Below are positions 35,579 to 43,507 of a stretch of 64,000 nt of DNA, piece after piece. The stretch spans positions 1 to 64,000 of the forward strand of contig JBFIEE010000008.1 of the NCBI GenBank assembly GCA_041603535.1. Direction: 5' to 3'. The notes beneath the pieces were generated by a model. It ran no database searches. It was not told where the DNA came from and saw nothing but the letters and a program-made list of their open reading frames with translations. This stretch comes from HB2-32-21 sp041603535. Lineage in GTDB: Bacteria; Pseudomonadota; Gammaproteobacteria; Pseudomonadales; Porticoccaceae. The position numbers were made by a program, and so were the translations under genes. Every line of letters begins with the position of its first letter. Position 1 is the stretch's first letter.

Positions 35579-36019
35579 ATGATAGAAGAAAAGTACATAG
35601 GCGAGACATTCCCGGCGCTTACGGTTGACGTCGAGATATGGCAATTGAAGTTTTTTGCCAAAGCGGTTGGGGAAACTAACCCGATCTATTTCGATGAACA
35701 GCGTGCCCGGGAGGCTGGCCACCGCTCGATTGTGGCGCCACCGACGTACGCGGTTACCTTGAGCTGCGCGGTGCCCAACCCTTTTGCCAGATTGACTCAG
35801 CTGGGTATGGATCTCACTAAAATTCTGCATACCAATCAGCGTTTTGAATACTTCGCACCGATTTATGGCCGTGACTGCATTACCTTCGTGGCAACCATCG
35901 TGGACGTTTATGAAAAACGCAACGGCAAGTTCCAGTTTATGGTGGAGGAAACTGTCGCCACCAATCAAATGGGTGAGTTGACGACACGTTTCAGACAAAC
36001 CATTGTTGAGCGCAGGTAG
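35579..36019 (+). CDS. MaoC-like hot-dog dehydratase subunit, probably non-catalytic
   Basis: Hot-dog-fold protein, 146 aa, of the FAS1-like/MaoC dehydratase N-terminal type. It contains FFAKAVGETNPIYFDEQRA followed by IVAPPTYAVTL, but lacks the hydratase Asp/His pair (the D-x-NPIH and HGM of its neighbour). The next gene, 26 bp on, encodes a subunit with a complete hydratase motif. Mycobacterial HadAB-type enzymes are heterodimers of one incomplete and one catalytic hot-dog subunit, which fits this pair. No strong ribosome site is seen upstream of the ATG. Confidence 0.85.
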   Translation: MIEEKYIGETFPALTVDVEIWQLKFFAKAVGETNPIYFDEQRAREAGHRSIVAPPTYAVTLSCAVPNPFARLTQLGMDLTKILHTNQRFEYFAPIYGRDCITFVATIVDVYEKRNGKFQFMVEETVATNQMGELTTRFRQTIVERR

Positions 36020-36045
36020 CAGGTGGGCATATGACTGGGGCGCTC

Positions 36046-36474
36046 ATGAACAAGATTGATTTTTTAAGCGTTGCAATTGGCGATGAACTACCCGCGTTGA
36101 CCAAGCCGCCCATTACGCGGGCGACCTTAAGCTATTTTTGTGGCGCTTCCAACGATCACAACCCGATTCATGTCGACCTTGATTTTGCCCGTGCGGCTGG
36201 TAAGGACGACGTTTTTGCACACGGTATGCTGGGTATGGCCTACATGGGACAGTTGCTCACCAACTGGGTGCCGCAGCTGGCGATTGTCAGTTTTGAGGTT
36301 AAGTTTGCCGCCATCGTTTTCGTGGGTGATGAAATTACCTGCCGGGGGGTGGTCAGCGAGCGATTTGAGGGCGAGGGCGGACCCTATGTCAGGATTAAGT
36401 TAAAAGCAGTTGATCAACAGGGTGAAGCGAAACTAAGCGGTGAAGCGATTATTCGCCCTTTCGATCTGGCCTGA
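36046..36474 (+). CDS. MaoC-like (R)-specific enoyl-CoA/ACP hydratase, catalytic subunit
   Basis: Hot-dog-fold hydratase, 142 aa from the ATG at 36046; a start at 36031 would add five residues. It has the hydratase-2 motif (YFCGASNDHNPIHVDLDFA), with catalytic Asp and His, and the FAHGMLGMAYMGQLL helix. It likely forms a heterodimer with the preceding gene product and hydrates or dehydrates an acyl-CoA intermediate. An acyl-CoA dehydrogenase gene follows, consistent with a beta-oxidation-like set. Confidence 0.87.
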   Translation: MNKIDFLSVAIGDELPALTKPPITRATLSYFCGASNDHNPIHVDLDFARAAGKDDVFAHGMLGMAYMGQLLTNWVPQLAIVSFEVKFAAIVFVGDEITCRGVVSERFEGEGGPYVRIKLKAVDQQGEAKLSGEAIIRPFDLA

Positions 36475-36506
36475 GTGATCGCCTGCCTGAAGGCTTGCCG
36501 GACAGA

Positions 36507-36557
36507 TAGATAACAGTTAATAGAATCCCAGTTAATTAATAAAATCCCAGTTAATAC
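36507..36557. repeat. Tandem repeat, 19-bp unit, 2 copies plus a partial copy
   Basis: Units starting at 36520 and 36539 share the core aatcccagttaat; a partial cagttaa copy precedes them. It lies just upstream of the acyl-CoA dehydrogenase gene. Confidence 0.8.
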
Positions 36558-36583
36558 ATAGACGCTCAAATAAGGATGATCAT

Positions 36584-37729
36584 ATGCACCCATACCGATC
36601 CCCGTGGATGGATGAAAATCTGGAAATATATCGCCAATCGGTGGCACGGTTTGTCGAAACCGAGATGGTACCCAGCGATGAAAAGTGGCGTAAACAACAC
36701 TACGTGGATAAAGACCTGTGGCGCAAAGCGGGTGCCCAGGGCTTCCTGTGTAGCGATATTCCCGAACAGTACGGCGGTGGTGGGGCGGATTTCCGTTTTG
36801 AGACGGTATTTTACGAGGAGCAATGGCGTCGCGGTTTATCTGGCATGGGCCAGGGTGTGCACAGTATCAGCGCGCATTACATTCTGAATCACGGTACCGA
36901 GGCCCAAAAACTACGCTGGCTGCCAAAGATGGCGCGCGGCGAAATGATCGGTGCCATTGCCATGACGGAACCGGGCACGGGCTCTGACTTGCAGGCGATC
37001 ACAACGCGGGCGGTGAAGGATGGCGACCACTACGTGGTCAACGGCGCGAAAACGTTCATCACCAACGGGTTTTTATGTGAGTTGCTGGTGTTGGTTGTCA
37101 AAACTGATCCCCAGGCCGGTGGCAGGGGCGTGTCCTTGCTGGTGCTGGAAACAGCGGGTTTGGCGGGCTATCGGGTCGGTCGCAAGCTGGAGAAGATGGG
37201 ACAAAAAGCTCAGGATACCTGCGAGCTATTTTTCGAGGACGTGCGAGTCCACGAAAGCCAGTTACTGGGCGAGTGTGAAGGCGAGGGATTTAGACAATTG
37301 ATGAGCGACCTGCCCTACGAAAGAATGACCGTTGGGGTCCAGAGCATCGCCACCATGGAGGGTGCTCTTGCAGAGACCGTCAAATACGTCAAGGAGCGCA
37401 ATGTCTTTGGTAAGCCTTTGTTACAGCATCAAAATACGCGTTTCAAGCTGGGTGAATTGCATGCTCTGATCAGGGCTGCACGGATTTTTGTCGACCGCTG
37501 TGTGGAGGATGTTGTCAGCGGTACCCTGGATACGGCGACGGCCTCCATGTGCAAGTGGTGGTCAAGTGAGCTGCTACAGAAAGTTGTCGACCAGTGTTTG
37601 CAGTTACATGGTGGGTACGGATACATGGACGAATACCTGATATGCCGCATGTACGCCGATGCGCGAGTGGCGCGCATTTACGCCGGAACCAGCGAAATCA
37701 TGCTGGAGGTCATCGCGCGGGATCTCTAG
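36584..37729 (+). CDS. Acyl-CoA dehydrogenase, long-chain/isovaleryl type active site
   Basis: FAD-dependent dehydrogenase, 381 aa. FAD and substrate motifs include AIAMTEPGTGSDLQAITTRA and FITNGFLCELLVLV; the C-terminal half has QLHGGYGYMDEY. The MCAD-type catalytic Glu in the YEGT motif is replaced (IYAGTSEIM); instead LPYERM carries Glu 246, matching the helix-G base of long-chain and isovaleryl enzymes. AAGGATG precedes the ATG. The MaoC pair immediately upstream suggests one catabolic unit. Confidence 0.92.
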   Translation: MHPYRSPWMDENLEIYRQSVARFVETEMVPSDEKWRKQHYVDKDLWRKAGAQGFLCSDIPEQYGGGGADFRFETVFYEEQWRRGLSGMGQGVHSISAHYILNHGTEAQKLRWLPKMARGEMIGAIAMTEPGTGSDLQAITTRAVKDGDHYVVNGAKTFITNGFLCELLVLVVKTDPQAGGRGVSLLVLETAGLAGYRVGRKLEKMGQKAQDTCELFFEDVRVHESQLLGECEGEGFRQLMSDLPYERMTVGVQSIATMEGALAETVKYVKERNVFGKPLLQHQNTRFKLGELHALIRAARIFVDRCVEDVVSGTLDTATASMCKWWSSELLQKVVDQCLQLHGGYGYMDEYLICRMYADARVARIYAGTSEIMLEVIARDL

Positions 37730-37994
37730 CGGATTTATAGTCCCGGGATTTCGTCAGGGGGCAGTAACATCACGCAGTGCCACAGTTGAACTTTGATGCG
37801 GTCAGTCAATGGCCTGCAGTCCAATATTCCCCTGGGTAGCCGTTCGGGACAGCCAAATAACCATTGGGCGCTTACTCGGTGTCGATTGTTGCGCCGTGCT
37901 TGACCTTGTCCCTATACTCGGCTCCGCAAAAGAGGATACCAGGCCTGCTAGTGCCAACCTCGTTGGCAAACACATAATTTATACTGAGGCTAGA

Positions 37995-40238
37995 ATGGCC
38001 AAGGCAAAGCAAGTCGCGCGGCACCTAGGGATAGCAGCTTTATATGCCGCGGCGGGTTTTGCACTGCAGTATGCTGGCGGTGTGCTGGCTGTCAATAACT
38101 GGTTAACCTTCATGCTGTTGGGTGTGGCGTGGTTGCTGACCAGTGCCTACGTGCTTTATCGAAACTTCATGGCCGATGTTGTTCCAGATCTTGGCAAAGG
38201 TGCCCTGCTGGACAGGGTGGCGACGGTGTCGCCCCTGATTGTCTGGAACATAGACGGCGGTGGCAGGTTGACCAGTGTAGTCGGGCGACCTCGCGATAAC
38301 GAAAATTTGCCGCTCAGCGACATGGTTGGCTTGCCATTGGAGGGTTTTAAACCGTTAAGCGCGGATTTTTACTCCCTGTTGCAACGCGCTCAGACCGGTG
38401 AGCAGTTTGACGATGTCTGCTTTATCAGAAACCGCTGTTACCGCCATTATTTTTTCCCAGTCGACGACGGACAAGCGGGGGACGACAATGGGCAGGGTGC
38501 TTTTCAATGTATCTCAATGGATGTCACGGCGGTCAACCAACTCAGGGCCAGGGCAGAGCTTTCCCAACAAATTTTAGCAGGCGCGACCGAAGCAATTGTC
38601 GTCCTCGACCGCCGTCACAGAGTGACCAGCGTCAATCGCGCCTTCACGCAAATAACGGAGGTTTCGTCTGAGCGTGTGGTTGGCAAGCGCAGGGGTTTTG
38701 GTGTGCTTGGCACCCCCGATTTCGGCTTTTACCGGACAGTGTTAAAGGGCCTGAAGGAGTCCGGTTCGTGGCAGGGCGAAGTCCCGTTGCGGCGCAGCTC
38801 TGGCGAACTGTTTACGGCCAACTTTGTTATTAGTGTGATCAGGGATCGTTCCGGTTCGGTTAGTAATTACGTTATTTTCTTCAGTGATATAACCCACATG
38901 CAGCGTACTCATGAGGAGTTACGTTATCTGGCGAACCACGACAATTTGACTGATTTACCCAATCGACGTCTGTTTCTGGACCGCCTTGAGCAGGGTATCA
39001 AGCGCGCCAAACGCGGCAACGCGCAGCTGGCAATCTTCTTTATTGACCTGGACAACTTCAAGTTGATTAATGATGCCCATGGGCACTATGTTGGCGATGA
39101 AATTCTCAAGGAGGTCGGACGTCGTTTGCTGTCGGTGGTGCGCCAAAGCGACACGGTCGCGCGCTTAGCGGGTGATGAATTTACCGTCATCACGGAAAAC
39201 ATTGAGGACGCACAGGAGGTAACGTCCATTGCCCGAAAGATCATGGGTTGTTTTGAAGAATCCTTTGCCGTTTCTGACGAGCGGCTGGAGATGTCGGCGA
39301 GTGTCGGCATTGGGGTTTATCCCGATGACGGCGAAGACCTGATGAGTTTGCTGAAGGGTGCCGATACGGCGATGTATAAAGCCAAGGCGGAGGGGCGTAA
39401 CGGATTTTACAGTCTGTCCGAAGGTAAAACGGGTCACCTCCCCAGAGCGATGTTCTTCCCTTCGGAATTACGCCTTGCGCTGAAGCGCCAACAGATGGAG
39501 CTGGTATATCAGCCATTGCACGATTTACGCAATGGGCGGGTGGTCGGTTGTGAGGGGCTGTTGCGCTGGAATCACCACCTTCGAGGCATTATATCCCCGG
39601 CCGACTTCATGACGTTATCCGAGGGCGCAGGTATTACCTCGGCCATTGGTAAATGGACCTTGAACGAAGCGTGCCAGCAGCTGCAGGCCTGGCGTGTGCA
39701 GCATGTCGATCTGCAATACGTGTCCATTAATATTGCTAGCTCGCAAATAAATGATCCCGGTTACCCGGAGTTGGTGATGGACGCGCTTGCCACACATCGT
39801 CTGCATCCATCGAGTTTGATGCTGGAAATCGCCGAGGGGGTGCTGTTACAGAACCTGACCAAAGCCTGTCAGTTTATGCGTCACCTCAGTCATGTCGGCG
39901 TCAAGTTTTGCGTCGATGAATACGGTTCATCTCATGCCGACTACAGCTATATCAGGGAGGTGCCGGTCGATGCGTTAAAAATCGATCAACGCCTGCTGGC
40001 CCGTATTCGAACCGGCAAAGAGGACTCCGCGTTGATAAGAGCCCTGGTTGGCATTGGTGATATCCTCGGCAAAAATGTCATTGCTGTGGGTGTTGAGCGA
40101 CGCGGACAGGAGGAGCTCATGCAGGAGCTGGGCTGTCAGTGGGGCCAGGGTTTCCTCTACGCCAAACCGATGACGGCGGCAACGTTCAGTAAAACCTATG
40201 CCAGACCGACCATAAATCCTTATTTGTCGCGCAGTTAG
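37995..40238 (+). CDS. Membrane GGDEF-EAL protein with PAS domains (cyclic-di-GMP turnover)
   Basis: Signalling protein, 747 aa from the ATG at 37995, preceded by GAGG; the frame opens further upstream at 37809. Two membrane segments (about residues 12-33 and 36-56) precede one or two PAS-like domains (to about 310) and GGDEF (about 315-470). The active loop is AGDEF at 392-396, and the inhibitory site RQSD lies exactly 5 residues before it. The EAL domain (about 485-735) has Glu 520 in CEGLLRW, but the usual DDFGTG loop reads DEYGSS (641-646). Diguanylate cyclase activity is likely; phosphodiesterase activity is uncertain. Confidence 0.92.
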   Translation: MAKAKQVARHLGIAALYAAAGFALQYAGGVLAVNNWLTFMLLGVAWLLTSAYVLYRNFMADVVPDLGKGALLDRVATVSPLIVWNIDGGGRLTSVVGRPRDNENLPLSDMVGLPLEGFKPLSADFYSLLQRAQTGEQFDDVCFIRNRCYRHYFFPVDDGQAGDDNGQGAFQCISMDVTAVNQLRARAELSQQILAGATEAIVVLDRRHRVTSVNRAFTQITEVSSERVVGKRRGFGVLGTPDFGFYRTVLKGLKESGSWQGEVPLRRSSGELFTANFVISVIRDRSGSVSNYVIFFSDITHMQRTHEELRYLANHDNLTDLPNRRLFLDRLEQGIKRAKRGNAQLAIFFIDLDNFKLINDAHGHYVGDEILKEVGRRLLSVVRQSDTVARLAGDEFTVITENIEDAQEVTSIARKIMGCFEESFAVSDERLEMSASVGIGVYPDDGEDLMSLLKGADTAMYKAKAEGRNGFYSLSEGKTGHLPRAMFFPSELRLALKRQQMELVYQPLHDLRNGRVVGCEGLLRWNHHLRGIISPADFMTLSEGAGITSAIGKWTLNEACQQLQAWRVQHVDLQYVSINIASSQINDPGYPELVMDALATHRLHPSSLMLEIAEGVLLQNLTKACQFMRHLSHVGVKFCVDEYGSSHADYSYIREVPVDALKIDQRLLARIRTGKEDSALIRALVGIGDILGKNVIAVGVERRGQEELMQELGCQWGQGFLYAKPMTAATFSKTYARPTINPYLSRS

Positions 40239-40494
40239 CGCCCAACAGCAGTCTGTTTAATACCGCATAGCCTCCCTCGTTGTGTCGTCGAGACACGATG
40301 TCAAAACCCAAAAGTCACAAAACCTCATGAAAAAAACAGTCTCGGCAATTAAAATTGCTGGCCCGCCGTGACTGCGCATAGCTCGCATGGGGAGGCTGCT
40401 GACTGCAGAGCGATGCCATTGACTAGTGCCGCGAATGTAACGGGCGTTGCCTTAACGTATTACCGGTATTTTTATTCAGGACGGAATTAGACTG

Positions 40495-42273
40495 ATGACC
40501 GATTACACACCGCCCGTTACTGACATGATGTTTGTTATCCGAGATGTGCTCGGGCTCGACGCTATCGCGGCGCTACCCGGGTATGAGGAGGCTGCGCCGG
40601 ATCTGGTGGGCGCGATACTCGAAGAGGCGGCTCGATATTTTGGGGGAGTGATAGCGCCCACCAATCAACCTGCTGATATTGAAGGTTGCAGGGTGGAAAA
40701 CGGTGCCGTCGTGACACCGCCATCGCTGAATGGCTTATATGATGGGTTTAGGGATGCTGGTTGGCCTGCGCTAACCGGTGACGTTGACTACGGTGGTCAG
40801 GGGTTTCCACAGCTCGTTGGTATTGCTGTCGATGAAATGTTCCAGAGCGCTAACCTGGGTTTCTCCTTGCTACCCCTGTTGACCATGGGCGTGACAACCG
40901 CCCTGGAAAAGTTTGGCGATGCCAGGCAAAAAGCCCTCTATCTGCCGCGGCTGATCAGCGGTGAGTGGTCGGGCACCATGAATCTCACAGAGGCACAGGC
41001 AGGCAGTGATCTGGCCGCGGTTAGAACCCGGGCGGTGCCTGAGGATGATCACTACCTGATAAGTGGGCAGAAAATTTTTATCAGTTGGGGGGATCATGCG
41101 CTAGCCGACAATATTGTCCATCTGGTGCTGGCGAAAACGCCGGACGCCCCAGAGGGAGTCAAGGGCATCTCCCTGTTTATTGTGCCGAAATTCCTCCACG
41201 ACGAGAACGGTAATATCGGGGCGCACAACGATGTTTTGCCGGTCAGTGTCGAGCATAAAATGGGCATACATGCGAGTCCAACGTGCGTGCTTAGTTACGG
41301 TGAAAATGGCGGTGCGGTCGGTTATCTGGTGGGCCGGGAAAACGAAGGGCTCACTTACATGTTTGCGATGATGAATCATGCGCGACTGGCGGTTGGTCTA
41401 CAGGGCGTATCGGTGGGTGAGCGCGCTTATCAGCAGGCTGTGACGTTTGCGAAAGAGCGGGAGCAGGGTTCGATGCCTGGTGTAGAGGGGCGCGCCACCA
41501 TCATTCATTACCCTGATGTGCGCAGAATGTTGATGTTGATGAGGTCTCTGACCGAAGCTGGACGCCTGCTTTGCTATGCAGCGATGGGCCATTGGGACCG
41601 GGCCAGTCGCAGTGAGAGCGCCGCTGATCGGGACTATCATCAGCGGCGTGTTGATATTCTCACGCCGCTGGTTAAAGGCTGGTGTACCGAGGCGGGCAAC
41701 GAGGTGACTTACTGGGGTGTTCAGATTCATGGTGGCATGGGTTTTATTGAGGAAACTGGCGTTGCCCAATACATGCGAGATGCCCGTATCACGCCGATAT
41801 ACGAAGGCACGAATGGCATTCAGGCAATGGATCTGGTGGGTCGTAAGCTGTTACGAGATCGCGGCGCCGCTGCTCAGGAATTGCTCAACGAGTTGCGTGA
41901 AACGCTGCCGAAGCCAGCTGGGTCAGCATTGAATGACATGACGGCGTTGGTAGCCAGGAGTATTGACGCCTGTGAAGAAGCGATCAATCTGGTATTGACC
42001 AGGTCGGGTAGCAGCCCCGATTTTGCCGGTGCCGTGGCCTTTAATACGTTGTTATTAATGGGCACGACGACAGCTGCAGCGTTGCTGCTGAAAAGCGCGG
42101 ATATCGCTTGTCAACAGCTAGCTAGTGCGACAAATAACCGGTCCTTTTTGAACGCAAAGATAACGACAGCCCGGTTTTTTGCCGAACAGGTGCTGCCCCG
42201 TACCGACACCTATCTGCAAGTTATCAGATCCGGTGATACGGCCACGATGGCACTGGCTGAAGACGATTTTTAG
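40495..42273 (+). CDS. Acyl-CoA dehydrogenase, large type (DmdC-like)
   Basis: FAD-dependent dehydrogenase, 592 aa, with the extended N- and C-terminal regions of the family that includes DmdC (3-methylmercaptopropionyl-CoA dehydrogenase). Motifs include MNLTEAQAGSDLAAVRTRA, KIFISWGDH, GIHASPTCVLSYG, QIHGGMGFIEETGVAQYMRD and the catalytic Glu in IYEGTNGIQAMDL. Whether the substrate is methylmercaptopropionyl-CoA or a fatty acyl-CoA cannot be told; no other DMSP genes are in the window. It stands alone. Confidence 0.92.
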   Translation: MTDYTPPVTDMMFVIRDVLGLDAIAALPGYEEAAPDLVGAILEEAARYFGGVIAPTNQPADIEGCRVENGAVVTPPSLNGLYDGFRDAGWPALTGDVDYGGQGFPQLVGIAVDEMFQSANLGFSLLPLLTMGVTTALEKFGDARQKALYLPRLISGEWSGTMNLTEAQAGSDLAAVRTRAVPEDDHYLISGQKIFISWGDHALADNIVHLVLAKTPDAPEGVKGISLFIVPKFLHDENGNIGAHNDVLPVSVEHKMGIHASPTCVLSYGENGGAVGYLVGRENEGLTYMFAMMNHARLAVGLQGVSVGERAYQQAVTFAKEREQGSMPGVEGRATIIHYPDVRRMLMLMRSLTEAGRLLCYAAMGHWDRASRSESAADRDYHQRRVDILTPLVKGWCTEAGNEVTYWGVQIHGGMGFIEETGVAQYMRDARITPIYEGTNGIQAMDLVGRKLLRDRGAAAQELLNELRETLPKPAGSALNDMTALVARSIDACEEAINLVLTRSGSSPDFAGAVAFNTLLLMGTTTAAALLLKSADIACQQLASATNNRSFLNAKITTARFFAEQVLPRTDTYLQVIRSGDTATMALAEDDF

Positions 42274-42321
42274 GGCAAAAGAGTAATCCCGCGGCAGTGG
42301 TCGACGCTCGGAGTTGCTCGG

Positions 42322-42852
42322 TCACACGTCGGCGCCCCGTCCGAATTCAATGAGGATTTGACTGCACCAACGCTTGATTCTGTCGTCATTTAGCTCGAAC
42401 TCATTGTCTTCGTCGAGGGCAAGACCAACGAAATGTCGACCGTCCGCAGTAAGCGCCTGTGATTCCCTGAAATTGTAGCCTGCGGTGGGCCACTGCCCGA
42501 TGCTGTGCGCCCCGAGGCCGGTGACGTGAGTCCACAGATAGCCCATAGCATCCTGAAACCAGTCCGGATAGCCTAACTGGTCGCCCAGGCCGTAGAGCGC
42601 GACGGTTTTGCCGTGCCAGTCGATATCGCCAAGCTCCGCCCAGACGTTTTCCCAATCCTCCTGCAGCTCACCGTAATCCCAGGTCGGGATCCCGAGTATT
42701 AACTGTTGATACTGAGCGGCCAGTGCGATCGGCTGGTGCGCGATATTGAACAGATCAACACGCGCCGGGCCAATGGTAGCGCGAATTTTTTCTGCAGCGA
42801 TTTCCGTGTAGCAGGTAGCTGTGCCATAGAACAGGCCGATGTCACCGGGCAT
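42322..42852 (-). CDS. fldB: Flavodoxin, FldB type
   Basis: FMN electron carrier, 176 aa. It closely resembles E. coli FldB: GLFYGTATCYTEIAAEKI is the FMN phosphate loop region, and GIPTWDYGELQEDWENVW, ALYGLGDQLGYPDWF and FVGLALDEDNEFELNDDRI match along the length. The ATG at 42852 lies 2 bp after the trmL stop, so the two are probably translated from one message. A longer version from 42870 would overlap trmL. Confidence 0.92.
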   Translation of the reverse strand: MPGDIGLFYGTATCYTEIAAEKIRATIGPARVDLFNIAHQPIALAAQYQQLILGIPTWDYGELQEDWENVWAELGDIDWHGKTVALYGLGDQLGYPDWFQDAMGYLWTHVTGLGAHSIGQWPTAGYNFRESQALTADGRHFVGLALDEDNEFELNDDRIKRWCSQILIEFGRGADV

Positions 42853-42854
42853 AA

Positions 42855-43319
42855 CTACCGCGCTCCGCAAAAATCCAGTTGCCGCCAGGCTTCATAGCAG
42901 ACGATGGCGACAGCATTAGACAGGTTGATACTGCGATTATCAGGCAGCATGGGAATTCTCAACCGCGCTGATCCGGGCAACGTATTCAGGAACTCCGCAG
43001 GTAAGCCCCGTGTTTCGGCACCGAATACCAGTGTGTCGCCGCCGCTAAAGCGGGTGGTGTGGTAGTTGCAGCCACCCCTGGTGGTGATGGCGAAAATACG
43101 GCGGGGTTTGGTGTCGACGACAAAAGCTGGCCAGCTGTCGTGGACGGCAACTCGCTGAGTCTCCCGGTAATCGAGGCCCGCGCGACGCAATTTTTTATCA
43201 TCCATCGTAAAACCCAGCGGCCTGATCAGATGCAGAGCGAAGCCCGTGTTGGCGCAGAGCCGAATGATATTGCCTGTATTGGGCGGAATTTCCGGTTCGT
43301 AGAGAACGATGTTTAGCAT
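42855..43319 (-). CDS. trmL: tRNA (cytidine/uridine-34-2'-O)-methyltransferase
   Basis: SPOUT-fold methyltransferase, 154 aa, that methylates the wobble ribose of tRNA-Leu isoacceptors. It has NTGNIIRLCANTG, VFGAETRGLP and the knot motif IPMLPDNRSINLSNAVAIV. The ATG at 43319 fits the family start (LNIVLYEPEIPPNTGN). tRNA-Leu(CAA), its usual substrate in E. coli, is also encoded in this window. Confidence 0.95.
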   Translation of the reverse strand: MLNIVLYEPEIPPNTGNIIRLCANTGFALHLIRPLGFTMDDKKLRRAGLDYRETQRVAVHDSWPAFVVDTKPRRIFAITTRGGCNYHTTRFSGGDTLVFGAETRGLPAEFLNTLPGSARLRIPMLPDNRSINLSNAVAIVCYEAWRQLDFCGAR

Positions 43320-43507
43320 GGTGGAGAAAGACCTAAAAAGTGCATTTTGACGGCTTCGGTGTTGCGGTGACAAGGATAGATCACTGGCGTTGGTAATAAA
43401 CCGTCGGTGCGGTTTGTTCCTGACAGTACAGTGTGTAAAATCGCGCACTAGATGCCGGGACCCTGAGTGGTACCGGAGCATAATAAACGCTGGTCAAAGA
43501 GTGATCG

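Noticed and set aside
40270..40310. Short inverted repeat GTGTC/GACAC after the GGDEF-EAL gene, considered as a terminator
   Set aside because: Only 5 bp of stem and no T-tract.
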